From NCBI RefSeq assembly GCF_001866655.1, contig NZ_MLYR01000033.1:1-48945 (forward strand): DNA of 48,945 bases. Direction: 5' to 3'. The translations under genes and the position numbers were made by a program. Positions 23,793-32,875 of the stretch are shown here, piece after piece (within the stretch, counting starts at the first letter, position 1; every line of letters starts with the position of its first letter). The notes beneath the pieces were generated by a model. It made no database searches, was not told the origin of the DNA, and was given only the letters and a program-made list of their open reading frames with translations. The DNA comes from Bacillus sp. MUM 116 (GTDB lineage: Bacteria; Bacillota; Bacilli; Bacillales; Cytobacillaceae).

Positions 23793-25202
23793 TTAACCTT
23801 TTTCAAAGTAATTATTGGAATCATGATGTAATTCGGGAGGGAGTTTTTTGAAGAAGTTTGTGTTTAAAGCAAGATAAATGAAGCCAATTCCCAACCAAAT
23901 AAGTCCAGCAGTTTTTGCAGCTATACTTAAATTAAACAAAAAGAACAATATACCACATAGACCTATTATAGGAAATAATAAGTTTCTGAGTAAGTTTATA
24001 CCTCTACGCTTTTTCTGTTTAACAAAGAAATAAAATATAACCGATAAATTTACAAGTAAGCATCCAAACAATGCACCAAAGTTTACAAGTGAAATAAGTG
24101 ATGTCAAATCAAGAAAAAATGCACTTAAGCTGATCGCTGCAATAAAAAGAATATTATTCGTAGGAGTTGATGTTTTTGGGTTAATGTATCCAAAAAATTT
24201 CTTTGGGATCACTCCTTCATTCCCCATTTTATACAGCATACGAGAGCCTGCGGTTTGTCCAGCCAAAGGACCAGCTATTGCACCAATAATTGTAAAAAAA
24301 GGGTATATCACCGCAAGGGTACTTAACCCTATCTTTTTGAAGAATTCAACCGATCCCGTATCAACGTTTGTGAATTCACTCCATCCAGTTGGCCAAGCTA
24401 GTATCATTAAATAGGAAACAGCAATAAACATAATTCCAATACCGCCACAAATAATTAGAACTGCCCTTCCTACATTGACTTTGGGTTTTTTTGCTTCCTC
24501 AGCAAGAGTGGTTACGGCATCAAAACCAAAATATGATAATACCAGAATAGATGCACCCGTAAAGATTGCATTCCAACCAGCACCTGGCTTAGATATTTCA
24601 TCTAAGTTTAAAAAAGCTTGAAAATTAAAAAATGTTCCTGCTCCTCCATCATCTATAATATATTTACATATAAAAAACACAACAATCGCTATAATAGAAA
24701 GCTGGATAATAACAATCGTGTTATATACCCGTGCGGATAATTTGATACCAATATAACTAATCGTAGTCACTAAAATGGTTAGTAAAATGATCCATACAAT
24801 TTTCGGTATGTTTGGGAAGAGTGTCCACAGGTAATTTGCTGCAAAGAAATAAGATAACAATGGGACGAGCAGATAATCCATCATTACAGTCCAGCCAGTT
24901 AAAAATCCTATATGAGAATTCATTGCACGTTGAGCATAGGTATAAGCAGAACCAGCAACAGGAAAAGCAGAAGCCATGCGGCTGTAACTATAGGCAGTAA
25001 ACATAATAGCAATTGCAGTTAAGGCATGGGTAAGTGAGTACATCCCGTGTGTGATATTAGATACAACGCCATACAGATCAAAAATAGCTGTAGGAACTAA
25101 AAATGCTAACCCGCAAAAAACAAGAGACGGGAGTCCAAGAACTCTTTTAAACTCGTGTGCGGAATTGTTTTTTCCATGACCAAAATTAGTTTCATGATCC
25201 AT
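23793..25202 (-). CDS. APC-superfamily amino acid/amine permease, paralogue 1
   Basis: A 469-residue protein with 12 membrane helices. EFKRVLGLPSLVFCGLAFLV at the start, then SYSRMASAFPVAGSAYTYAQ, the conserved APC loop, and AEEAKKPKVNVGRAVLI are typical of the APC family (YhdG/PuuP-like branch). It is strikingly similar over its full length to the permease encoded at 32876, including identical length and the ending NFFKKLPPELHHDSN, so the two arose by duplication inside this island. It is transcribed alone on the minus strand; LysR is upstream on the same strand after 500 bases. Substrate unknown; by context an amine or ureido compound. Confidence 0.87.
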   Translation of the reverse strand: MDHETNFGHGKNNSAHEFKRVLGLPSLVFCGLAFLVPTAIFDLYGVVSNITHGMYSLTHALTAIAIMFTAYSYSRMASAFPVAGSAYTYAQRAMNSHIGFLTGWTVMMDYLLVPLLSYFFAANYLWTLFPNIPKIVWIILLTILVTTISYIGIKLSARVYNTIVIIQLSIIAIVVFFICKYIIDDGGAGTFFNFQAFLNLDEISKPGAGWNAIFTGASILVLSYFGFDAVTTLAEEAKKPKVNVGRAVLIICGGIGIMFIAVSYLMILAWPTGWSEFTNVDTGSVEFFKKIGLSTLAVIYPFFTIIGAIAGPLAGQTAGSRMLYKMGNEGVIPKKFFGYINPKTSTPTNNILFIAAISLSAFFLDLTSLISLVNFGALFGCLLVNLSVIFYFFVKQKKRRGINLLRNLLFPIIGLCGILFFLFNLSIAAKTAGLIWLGIGFIYLALNTNFFKKLPPELHHDSNNYFEKG

Positions 25203-25707
25203 ATTATAACTTCTCCTTTATTTATAGATTAGTTAATATATACCTTTTGATGACCAAGCCCGTTTAACACCCCCAAGATAGTTTCTTTAAACATGCCCAA
25301 TTCAGTTTGTAGAAATTTTCTTCTTTGCTCCTTTCGAAAAAAAGGAAAATGTCCTTAAATATTCCATAAGGAAACTATAAGAATATTTCTGTTTAGTGTC
25401 AACAACATTTTATAATTTTATGAAAATTTAAAAAATAAAATAAAAATTGCTGCCTTTTGACAAATAGAAAGATGGTAATAAAATTTTCATTAAAAATTTT
25501 ATTTTTCAAGAGGTTGAATGATACGACAAGGATTTTACATACGGTGATAAAGAATACAGAAACGAAGGAGATGAGGGTAGGTAAAGGATCTACGTGTAAA
25601 TCATTTTTCTTTGTGATGGAACACAAAAGTAACCCGAATACGGGACTTTTAATAACTGTCCAATATTCGGGCATTGTAAAGATCAGTATTTGTTTCATGT
25701 AAACTTA
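25203..25707. other. intergenic region between APC permease 1 and the LysR gene
   Basis: AT-rich, no supported gene. An inverted repeat AAATATTC (25357-25364) / GAATATTT (25381-25388) could be an operator for the permease gene, and CCCGAATA (25633-25640) / TATTCGGG (25674-25681) could form a large hairpin after the LysR gene. Neither is followed by a clear T-run. Confidence 0.45.
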
Positions 25708-26586
25708 CTAAATTCTTTCTTTTTTTAATAAATCTACAAAGTTTTGAGCTGCCTTTGATAGATAATGATTTTTCAGCCATATTATGCCGACAGGGGCGGA
25801 CAACTTAGAACTTGGAATTTGGTACGAGTGTATTGGATATCCTTTATGCCGTCTAAGGATCGTTTCTGGAATAATGGATGCGCCAAAACCAGATGAGACT
25901 AAATCCATCAATAAAGTACTGTCAGAACATTCACCAACAATATTAGGTTGTATTTTGTACCGAGAAAATGCCTCTAAAATTAAATAATGCACACCTAATC
26001 CTTCCGTACTCGGTAAGATGATCGGGTAGTTTTGAAGCGCACCAAATGAGACCCCATGAACTAATGGTTTCTGTTTTTTTGAAGTTATAAAATAAAACGG
26101 TTCTGTTTGAAGGTGAAGAACTGAAAAATCATCCAGATCAAGCGGCATTCGAATGATTGCCAGCTCTACTACGCGGTCTCTAACTAATTTACAAAGATGG
26201 GAGGATTCATTTTGTTGAATTTTATAAGTAACCTTAGGGTATAGTTTTTGAAATTGATGGAGTATTTCAGGTAACTCAACAACTGAAAATGTATTGATTC
26301 CTATCGATAGTCTTCCTTTTATTCCATTTCCTACTTCCTTCACTTCCATTTTGGCTTCTTCCATTAACTGTGTCACTTGCAAAGCGTATTTATATAAGGC
26401 TTTCCCCGCTTCGGTTAATTCGAAAAATTTTCCACTTCTCTCTACTAATTTTGAGCCTAGTTCCTCTTCCATTGATTTTAAATGTTGACTTAAAGGGGGT
26501 TGAGATATATGAAGTCTTTCAGCAGCAGCAGAAATTTTTCTTTCCTCAACAATGGCTATAAAATATCTCAGCTGTCTTATGTCCAT
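25708..26586 (-). CDS. LysR-family transcriptional regulator
   Basis: A 292-residue protein. MDIRQLRYFIAIVEERKISA then AERLHISQPPLSQHLKSMEEELGSKL is the N-terminal helix-turn-helix; the rest is the two-lobed effector domain (GRLSIGINTFSVVELPEILHQF, RVVELAIIRMPLD, SSGFGASIIPETIL), closest in style to CynR/CatM-like members. It should activate in response to a small metabolite. It is divergent from the amino acid permease at 26881, and shared element copy 2 lies in the 294 bases between them, the classic LysR arrangement. Because the element occurs four times in the island, this protein is the best candidate regulator for all four units. Confidence 0.9.
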   Translation of the reverse strand: MDIRQLRYFIAIVEERKISAAAERLHISQPPLSQHLKSMEEELGSKLVERSGKFFELTEAGKALYKYALQVTQLMEEAKMEVKEVGNGIKGRLSIGINTFSVVELPEILHQFQKLYPKVTYKIQQNESSHLCKLVRDRVVELAIIRMPLDLDDFSVLHLQTEPFYFITSKKQKPLVHGVSFGALQNYPIILPSTEGLGVHYLILEAFSRYKIQPNIVGECSDSTLLMDLVSSGFGASIIPETILRRHKGYPIHSYQIPSSKLSAPVGIIWLKNHYLSKAAQNFVDLLKKERI

Positions 26587-26606
26587 CGTTAAAACACTCC
26601 TTCTAT

Positions 26607-26673
26607 TATATGAAAAACTTAAGAAAATCTTATTTTTTTTATATTATTAATAAGGTCGTACCCATGTTAGCAT
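26607..26673 (+). promoter_or_regulatory. shared island promoter element, copy 2 (LysR/permease divergent region)
   Basis: TATATGAAAAACTTAAG at 26607, then A-rich and oligo-T tracts and TATATT; TG-T-TAGCAT at 26665-26673 is the extended -10 at the same 54-base offset as in the other copies. It starts 20 bases upstream of the LysR start codon and would fire toward the permease at 26881, leaving a leader of about 200 bases. Confidence 0.75.
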
Positions 26674-26880
26674 ATTTGTATCAGATAAGAAAAGGAATAA
26701 CTGGATATTCAAGGGATTTAAAAACAGGTGTGGCTTACTTTATAGTGGACGCTTTGGTAACGAATGACGGAAAATTCTAATTATTATTTCAGGGTTTGTT
26801 AGATGGACATTTTAGCTATAGGACAACAATGAGACATCAAACACCCTATAAAGATGAGAACATAAGGGGGATATTAAATT

Positions 26881-28302
26881 TTGGAAAATCACACTAATGA
26901 GTTGAAACGTGGGCTGAAAAGCCGACATATTACCATGCTTTCCATCGGCGGAGCAATTGGAACAGGTCTGTTCCTTGCTTCTGGAAATGTAGTTTCAAAA
27001 GCAGGTGCACTTGGAGCTCCTATAGCGTATTTAGTTATTGGAATTTTAGTGTTTTTTTTAATGAAAGGTCTTGGCGAAATGTCAACTTTCATGCCGATTC
27101 CCGGTGCTTATACGACGTATTCGGGTCTTTTTGTTCATCCGGTTTTCGGCTTTATGGTAGGTTGGAATTTAATCATTAACGCAACCCTTGGTCTTGGGGC
27201 AGAAATCGTGGGTGGGGCTATGATTTTAAATCAATTCTTCCCTAGTATTCCTCCTATCGTATTTTGTATCATCATTTCATTATTGATTCTAGGCCTGAAC
27301 TTAATCGATGTAAAATCATACGGAGAAGCTGAATATTGGTTTGCCGGTATCAAGGTTGCTGCGATTATCCTTTTCTTGATCGTTGGTGTTCTAATGATCT
27401 TTGGAGTGATTGGTCACCAAGGGTTTATCGGGTTATCCAACTGGAATTCTAAATCGATGTTTCCTAACGGCTTCACAGCGGTAATATTGATGATGACAGG
27501 AGTAATATGGTCTTATCTGGGTGTTGAAACGGTTGTTACAGCAGCAGGAGAAACAGAAAACCCTCAGAAGAATGTGCCTAAAGCAATTAATTCGATTTTC
27601 ATGAGGATCTTAATTTTTTACGTTGGTTCCGTAACCATCATCGGATTGGTTGTTCCTTACAATAATGTAAGCGTTTTAAGCAATGGCTATGCTGGCCTTT
27701 TGGAAATGGCTGGAATCCCGGGAGCGGCAGTGATCATGAATATCGTTATTTTGACTTCATTGGCTTCTTGTGCCAATTCTGTGATCTATTCACTCAGCAG
27801 AACACTAGTGGCGTTGTCAAAAGAAGGTAAAGCACCGAAAGCATTGGGAAAAGTAAATAAACGAGGTATCCCGGTGAATGCCGTTCTTCTTGTTTTATTC
27901 CTTGGCCAAGTTTCCTTGATTACTAATTTCGTTTCACCAGATAAAGTATTCGTTTGGCTTATTTCTATTGCAGGTTTTAATGGGATGCTTCTGTGGTTCG
28001 GTAGTTTCCTCTCCCACTATAAGTTCAGAAAATGGCTGGTGGCACATGGTGGAGATGTACAAAAATTAAAGTTCAAAATGGGGATTTACCCGATTCCGAC
28101 GATCATCTGCTTAATTGTTTTAGTTGCAATTGCAATTTACACAGCGTTCAGCCCTGATACTAGATTTTCATTCTATATCGGATCACCGCTGCTCGTGTTA
28201 TACTTCATCATCGGTATCTACTTGTATAAAAAAGGAAAGCTGAAGGAACCGAACTATAAACCGTTTCTGGATGCTCACATCAATGAAACGGAAATAAAAT
28301 AA
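26881..28302 (+). CDS. amino acid permease (AAT family)
   Basis: A 473-residue protein with 12 membrane helices. LKRGLKSRHITMLSIGGAIG then TGLFLASGNVVSKAG is the N-terminal signature of AAT-family amino acid permeases (GabP, RocE, YtnA type), and ETENPQKNVPKAINSIFMRI is the conserved cytoplasmic loop. Start TTG with AAGGGGG about 10 bases upstream. It differs from the two APC permeases of the island, so the island has three distinct secondary transporters of this superfamily. Controlled by shared element copy 2; the LysR gene is divergent. Substrate unknown; a product amino acid or an analogue is possible. Confidence 0.87.
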   Translation: MENHTNELKRGLKSRHITMLSIGGAIGTGLFLASGNVVSKAGALGAPIAYLVIGILVFFLMKGLGEMSTFMPIPGAYTTYSGLFVHPVFGFMVGWNLIINATLGLGAEIVGGAMILNQFFPSIPPIVFCIIISLLILGLNLIDVKSYGEAEYWFAGIKVAAIILFLIVGVLMIFGVIGHQGFIGLSNWNSKSMFPNGFTAVILMMTGVIWSYLGVETVVTAAGETENPQKNVPKAINSIFMRILIFYVGSVTIIGLVVPYNNVSVLSNGYAGLLEMAGIPGAAVIMNIVILTSLASCANSVIYSLSRTLVALSKEGKAPKALGKVNKRGIPVNAVLLVLFLGQVSLITNFVSPDKVFVWLISIAGFNGMLLWFGSFLSHYKFRKWLVAHGGDVQKLKFKMGIYPIPTIICLIVLVAIAIYTAFSPDTRFSFYIGSPLLVLYFIIGIYLYKKGKLKEPNYKPFLDAHINETEIK

Positions 28303-28356
28303 AGAATGGTCCGTTCTGATTCGATGTTAAAATGGATTCATTTCTGTTGTTTTAAT

Positions 28357-28423
28357 TATATGAAAAACTTAAGTAAATCTTATTTTTTTTATATTTTTCA
28401 TATAGTAATCCCTGTGATAGCCT
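28357..28423 (+). promoter_or_regulatory. shared island promoter element, copy 3
   Basis: TATATGAAAAA at 28357-28367 and TTTTTCATATA at 28394-28404 form a perfect 11-base inverted repeat in this copy. ACTTAAGT, an 8-base palindrome, lies inside. TG-A-TAGCCT at 28415-28423 is the extended -10. It is placed about 25 bases before the start of the ankyrin lipoprotein gene. Confidence 0.75.
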
Positions 28424-28448
28424 ATTAATATAGGAGGGAAATGGATCT

Positions 28449-29147
28449 TTGCTAAAGTATCGTCTCTTTATGATTTTATTTGTTATTTTACTTACCGCGT
28501 GTCAGGGAGTTTCAAACCCCTCACAAAGTTTAGTAGAAGAAAGGAAAATGAAACTGATGAATCAACAATTGATATTAGCAGCAGAGAATGGGGACACTGA
28601 GAACATTCTAAAGCTACTTAAAAATGGTGCAAACATCAATGCAAAAGATGGACTCGGAAGAACAGCTGTAATGGCAGCGACTTATTCCAATAAAATAGAA
28701 ACGGTAAAGGTTCTTATCCAAAAGGGAGCCGACATAAATATTCGAGATAATAACTTAAATAATGTCCTCTTGTATTCCGGAGCAGAAGGCTTGCTTGAAA
28801 TCGTAAAACTCGCAATTAATGCCGGAGCTGACACGAAACTTACAAACCGATATGGGGGTACGGCTCTTATACCAGCTTCAGAGCGAGGGCACGTTGATGT
28901 TGTGAAAGAACTTCTTAATAACTCGGATATTGATGTCAACCACATCAATAAGCTGCATTGGACAGCATTATTGGAAGCGGTCATTCTAGGTAACGGAGGA
29001 GAAAAGCATCAAAAAATCGTACAACTATTAGTCGATAACGGTGCCGATGTAAATATTGGTGATTCTGAAGGGATCACGCCTCTGGAACATGCTCAAAAAC
29101 GAGGATTTCGAGAAATTGAAAATATTCTAAAAAAAGCGGGGGCATAA
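28449..29147 (+). CDS. ankyrin-repeat lipoprotein
   Basis: A 232-residue protein starting at TTG with AGGAGGG 9 bases upstream. MLKYRLFMILFVILLTACQG is a lipoprotein signal with lipobox L-T-A-C (Cys18), so it should be anchored on the outer face of the membrane. Residues about 40-230 hold five ankyrin repeats (LLKNGANINAKDGLGRTAVM, LIQKGADINIRDNNLNNVLL, AINAGADTKLTNRYGGTALI, then the unusual HINKLHWTALLEAVILGNGG, and LLVDNGADVNIGDSEGITPL). It is first in a unit with an amidohydrolase and an MFS transporter. The protein at 44965 has the same repeat series including the ALLE-VILGNGG motif, so both belong to one family. Role unknown; probably protein-protein contact at the cell surface. Confidence 0.82.
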   Translation: MLKYRLFMILFVILLTACQGVSNPSQSLVEERKMKLMNQQLILAAENGDTENILKLLKNGANINAKDGLGRTAVMAATYSNKIETVKVLIQKGADINIRDNNLNNVLLYSGAEGLLEIVKLAINAGADTKLTNRYGGTALIPASERGHVDVVKELLNNSDIDVNHINKLHWTALLEAVILGNGGEKHQKIVQLLVDNGADVNIGDSEGITPLEHAQKRGFREIENILKKAGA

Positions 29148-29221
29148 CTCTCCAAAGATTTAACGCACATTCCGTCATGAAAGAAAGTAAATACAAATCA
29201 AAATATAAGGAGGAAAAGAAA

Positions 29222-30454
29222 GTGACAGATAAAATATACTGGCTAACAAATGCACGATTAGAGAGTGGTTACCAAGTTGATAATGGCGTTATAACAGGTA
29301 CAAATACGAAATGTTGCCATCTATTGATCGAGGATGGAAAAATTGCGAAGATCGTATCTTCTGATGAAACCATTGCAGACGATTTACCAAAAAAAGATGT
29401 GAAACAATTGTTGGTTCTTCCATCTTTTATAGAAAAACATTGCCATTTAGATAAAACAATGCTGGGTGACCGATGGCGTTCTGTAACACCTGTTAACAGT
29501 ATTTTTGAACGACTCGAAATCGAGAAAGAAGTTGTTCCAAACTTAGAAACTACAACGCAAGAACGCGCAGAAAAGTTGCTTGATATTTATTTAAAATCCG
29601 GAGTTACACATGTACGCACACATGTGGATCTGTATCCTGAGGTTGGTCTAAAGAATTTAGAAGAAGTTCAAAAAGCTTTGCAAACATTTGAAGGAAAGTT
29701 ATCTTATGAAATTGTAGCTTTTCCGCAACACGGTTTATTGCGTACGAGGGCAAAAAACTTAGTAAGAGAATCTCTCAGGCAAGGAGTGAGCTTTGTAGGT
29801 GGTGTAGACCCTGCTACCGTAGATGGGGATATTGAGGCTTCTTTACAAGAGATGGTTGAACTTGCTGTTGAAGGAAATGCGGGAATCGACTTGCATTTAC
29901 ATGACACGGATCAATTAGGTCTCTTTACAATAAAGAGACTGGCACAGTTAACGAAAGAAGCAGGTCTTCAAGGTAAGGTTGCGATTAGTCACGCATTTGC
30001 CCTTGGGGATATTCCTCCATCTGAAGCAGAAGAAATGGCAGAACTATTGGCTGATGCAGGAATCACCATTATTACGAGTGTGCCTCTTGATATAAAGTTT
30101 CCGCCTGTTGGCATATTACACAGGAAAGGAGTATCGGTTGCAGTCGGATGTGATAATATTTTTGATGTTTGGTCACCATTTGGAAATGGGGATGTTTTAG
30201 AACGAGTTAATCGTTTGGCGGAAATTTCAAACTGGTCTGATGAACGCTCTTTAGGACAAGCACTCCAGTTTATTACCGATGGTAAAACTCCGCTTAATTC
30301 TGAAGGAAATCAAGTTTGGCCTCAAATTGGGGACGAAGCAAGTATTGTTTTTGTTGAAGCATCTTGTTCAGCTGAAGCCGTTGCAAGAAGATCGAAACGA
30401 GTAGCTACGATGTTCAAAGGAAAAATCGTTTCGGGTTCTCTTGATTCAAAATAA
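29222..30454 (+). CDS. cytosine-deaminase-like amidohydrolase, paralogue 1
   Basis: A 410-residue TIM-barrel enzyme of the amidohydrolase superfamily. Metal ligands visible: H-x-H in KHCHLDKT (His73, His75), DLHLHD, SHAFALGD and Asp in GCDNIFD. THVRTHVDLYP and FPQHGLL follow the CodA pattern. Compared by eye with E. coli cytosine deaminase, the catalytic Glu in H-C-D-E is Asp here (HLHD), so the exact chemistry may differ. The family hydrolyses C-N bonds of rings (cytosine, ammelide, creatinine-like). Start GTG at 29222 with AAGGAGG upstream, since an in-frame ATG at 29177 lacks a site. It follows the ankyrin gene and precedes MFS in one unit. The other paralogue is at 34293. Confidence 0.85.
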   Translation: MTDKIYWLTNARLESGYQVDNGVITGTNTKCCHLLIEDGKIAKIVSSDETIADDLPKKDVKQLLVLPSFIEKHCHLDKTMLGDRWRSVTPVNSIFERLEIEKEVVPNLETTTQERAEKLLDIYLKSGVTHVRTHVDLYPEVGLKNLEEVQKALQTFEGKLSYEIVAFPQHGLLRTRAKNLVRESLRQGVSFVGGVDPATVDGDIEASLQEMVELAVEGNAGIDLHLHDTDQLGLFTIKRLAQLTKEAGLQGKVAISHAFALGDIPPSEAEEMAELLADAGITIITSVPLDIKFPPVGILHRKGVSVAVGCDNIFDVWSPFGNGDVLERVNRLAEISNWSDERSLGQALQFITDGKTPLNSEGNQVWPQIGDEASIVFVEASCSAEAVARRSKRVATMFKGKIVSGSLDSK

Positions 30455-30509
30455 GTATTTCAAGAAGAATCGAATATTATTTTTTTCGAGAAAAAGAGGA
30501 GAAAAATCC

Positions 30510-31727
30510 GTGCCAAAAAAATCTGCATTTCTACTTTTACTGACTTTTATGTTTCTTGCGATGCTTGGCATTGGTCTTGTTATTCCGATTCTCCCTGAAC
30601 TTCTAAAAGAATTTGGAGCCGGCGGAAAAGCAGCGGGGTATTTAGTGTCTGCCTTCGGTTTGTCACAGTTTTTATTTTCACCAATTGCTGGAGATTTCTC
30701 AGACAAATACGGTCGTAAGCCGATGATTGTCGTTGGGTTGTGTTTGTTCGCTATTTCTAACGTATTGGCTGCGACTGCAAGTTATTTTTCGCTTTTAATT
30801 GTTGCCCGATTTATTGGCGGAATGGGGGCAGCTGCCTTGGTTCCTTCCATTATGGCTTATGTAGTTGATATTACGACTATAGAACAGAGGACTAGAGCTA
30901 TGTCGTTTTTAGGGGCTTCCATGTCATCTGGTTTTATTATTGGCCCTGGTTTGGGCGGAATACTTGCAGAGTTTGGAACAAGGGCACCTTTCTTCGCGTC
31001 TGCATGTATTGGTCTTTTGGCGATCATCTGTTGTGTATTATTTTTGTCGGAATCTCAATCTGCGGAGGTTCGTCTCATAAGACAAGAAACGAAACCAAAG
31101 AGAGAAAATATTTTTCGTCAACTGGCACAGTCGGTTCACTCTCGTTATTTTATTCTATTGTTAATGATTTTTTCTCTTACGTTTGGACTTACTCATTTTG
31201 AGGCGATATATCCGCTGTACGTAACTCAGAGCTATGGATTTACAACTAGAGATATTTCCATTTTGATCATGGTTTGTTCCTTGCTAGCCACATTCAACCA
31301 AGTAATGCTAACCAACCGGCTTACACAAAGGTTCGGAGAAAAGCCAATTATTACTGCTATGCTCGTTCTATCGGCAGTATCACTAGTATTCTTGCTATTT
31401 TCGGGGAATTTTTTTTATGTAATGGCAATAACAATGTTGTTTTTCACATTTAATAATATATTACGACCGACGATTAACACACTACTGTCAAAGGAAGCGG
31501 GAGATGAACAAGGATTTGTAGCGGGATTGAACAATGCCTATATGAGTCTGGGAGAAATTTTTGGGCCTGCGCTAGCAGGTGTGTTATTCGATATTCAAAT
31601 TAACCTGCCCTATCTATTTGGAGCATTTGTGTTACTTGTTAGCAGCTTCGTATCCGTTAAATGGGTTGGAAGTAAGAATAGAGTAGTCCCAATAGAAAAT
31701 AAAAGATTAGATGATCAAGCCTTATAG
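30510..31727 (+). CDS. MFS transporter (DHA1 / multidrug-type)
   Basis: A 405-residue protein with 12 membrane helices. FLAMLGIGLVIPILPELL, motif A GDFSDKYGRKP and motif C-like GASMSSGFIIGPGLGG mark the proton-antiport drug-efflux branch (TetA/NorA-like). The GTG at 30510 has AGAGGAG upstream; an in-frame TTG at 30441 overlaps the preceding gene and gives an unnatural Lys/Arg-rich extension. Coupled with an amidohydrolase, it may export a toxic intermediate or end product, or take up the substrate; export is the more usual role of this branch. The terminator at 31801 closes the unit. Confidence 0.87.
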   Translation: MPKKSAFLLLLTFMFLAMLGIGLVIPILPELLKEFGAGGKAAGYLVSAFGLSQFLFSPIAGDFSDKYGRKPMIVVGLCLFAISNVLAATASYFSLLIVARFIGGMGAAALVPSIMAYVVDITTIEQRTRAMSFLGASMSSGFIIGPGLGGILAEFGTRAPFFASACIGLLAIICCVLFLSESQSAEVRLIRQETKPKRENIFRQLAQSVHSRYFILLLMIFSLTFGLTHFEAIYPLYVTQSYGFTTRDISILIMVCSLLATFNQVMLTNRLTQRFGEKPIITAMLVLSAVSLVFLLFSGNFFYVMAITMLFFTFNNILRPTINTLLSKEAGDEQGFVAGLNNAYMSLGEIFGPALAGVLFDIQINLPYLFGAFVLLVSSFVSVKWVGSKNRVVPIENKRLDDQAL

Positions 31728-31800
31728 AAATATTTCCTTATTTACTATATCAGTAACAAAGGGAATAAACATATCCTGTCATTAAAAATAGTATTTATAG

Positions 31801-31840
31801 AAAAGCCGCATTTTCAATGGAAAATGCGGCTTTTCTTTAT
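31801..31840 (+). terminator. terminator of the ankyrin-amidohydrolase-MFS unit
   Basis: AAAAGCCGCATTTTC and GAAAATGCGGCTTTT form a 15-bp stem with a 4-base loop; the arms carry A and T runs. Confidence 0.9.
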
Positions 31841-32093
31841 AGTGTAGAGTTTTTATAAAAATAGCGAAACCCCATTTTCTGTGAAATTGCATACTTCGCC
31901 GTCCACCGATATGTTCCACCAATGTCTCCAAAAATTATGCATTTGTAAATTTTTTATTCAAAAACGCATATTATTTTTGTCAATTTTCTAAAAATTAACC
32001 AATAAAACAGTATTTTTAATTTGGTATAGTTTTTGCATAAATAAATGTTATGAAAATAAAGGAGGAGAAGAAAGGGTTTATTTTTTTGCATTA

Positions 32094-32108
32094 ACTGGTC
32101 TAACCGGT
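32094..32108. promoter_or_regulatory. putative GntR/FadR-type operator
   Basis: ACTGGT-CTA-ACCGGT is a near-perfect inverted repeat with a 3-base centre and contains T-G-G-T-N3-A-C-C, the usual FadR-subfamily half-site layout. It lies 34 bases before the GntR gene, which suggests autoregulation. Confidence 0.6.
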
Positions 32109-32142
32109 CTGATTACCACTCATCATTAAGGAGAGATTCGCT

Positions 32143-32832
32143 ATGGCAATTGTAAGTGAAACGGTACAAAAATTTTTGTGTGATTTAATTCAAAATAAAA
32201 ACCTGAAGCCAGGAGATCCGCTTCCTTCTGAACGAGAGTTAGCCAAATGGTTAGAAGTAAGTAGAACTTCAGTAAGGGAAGCATTGCAAACGCTTTCTGA
32301 GAAGGGGGTTATTACAAAGAAAATAGGGAAAGGTGCTTTTGTAAAAACGAATCCGTTTGTGGAAGATAGGGAGATTTCCAAGTCGTTAATGATGTCCATG
32401 GATGTTAACAATTCACTTGAGCTGTTGGAATTTCGTAAAGCTATTGAAGTGGAAATCGCTTATTTAGCTGCGAAAAGAATTCAGTCCCATGACATACAAA
32501 TTCTAGAAAAATCACTTATCGACCTGGAAGTATGTATCAAAATGGAATCATCTATTGTGGTACCTGACCTTGTATTTCATGGAACATTGGCTCGCTCGAT
32601 CAATAATGAAGTGATGATTCAAGCGTACAATTCTATTTCTGATTTTTTTAAGAGAGTTCGAATCGAAATGGCTGTATATGATGATGTCCAAAATGCACTT
32701 TATTATCATCAACAAATATTAAATGCCATTAAAAATGGAGAAGCAGAAAGATCTTCTAAGCTGATGCGAGAACATATTGAAGATGTTCAACAACACTATC
32801 AAAATATGTTAAAACAGCTTCAAAATAGTTAG
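32143..32832 (+). CDS. GntR-family (FadR subfamily) regulator
   Basis: A 229-residue protein. LKPGDPLPSERELAKWLEVSRTSVREAL is the GntR winged helix-turn-helix; the C-terminal 150 residues form the all-helical FCD domain (LLEFRKAIEVEIAYLAAKRI ... FHGTLARSINNEV ... HHQQILNAI ... LMREHIEDV), where the conserved Asp/His residues usually bind a metal and a carboxylate ligand. AAGGAG precedes the ATG. It is the first gene of a unit with APC permease 2 and amidohydrolase 2, 43 bases apart, and so should repress that unit until the substrate or an acid derived from it is present. Confidence 0.9.
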   Translation: MAIVSETVQKFLCDLIQNKNLKPGDPLPSERELAKWLEVSRTSVREALQTLSEKGVITKKIGKGAFVKTNPFVEDREISKSLMMSMDVNNSLELLEFRKAIEVEIAYLAAKRIQSHDIQILEKSLIDLEVCIKMESSIVVPDLVFHGTLARSINNEVMIQAYNSISDFFKRVRIEMAVYDDVQNALYYHQQILNAIKNGEAERSSKLMREHIEDVQQHYQNMLKQLQNS

Positions 32833-32875
32833 TATACAGTTATTTAACAATTTGATTAAATGGGGGCCAGTGTAA

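Larger units (their letters stand above)
31728..32142. other. intergenic region before the GntR unit
   Basis: Contains the terminator at 31801, then AT-rich sequence with the probable promoter near 32020-32040 (TATAGT, GCATAAATAAATG) and the GntR operator at 32094. No gene supported. Confidence 0.5.

Noticed and set aside
25399..25702. Open frames of 80-99 codons on both strands between APC permease 1 and LysR.
   Set aside because: They overlap each other on opposite strands, have AT-driven composition (runs of Phe, Lys, Ile) and no convincing start sites.
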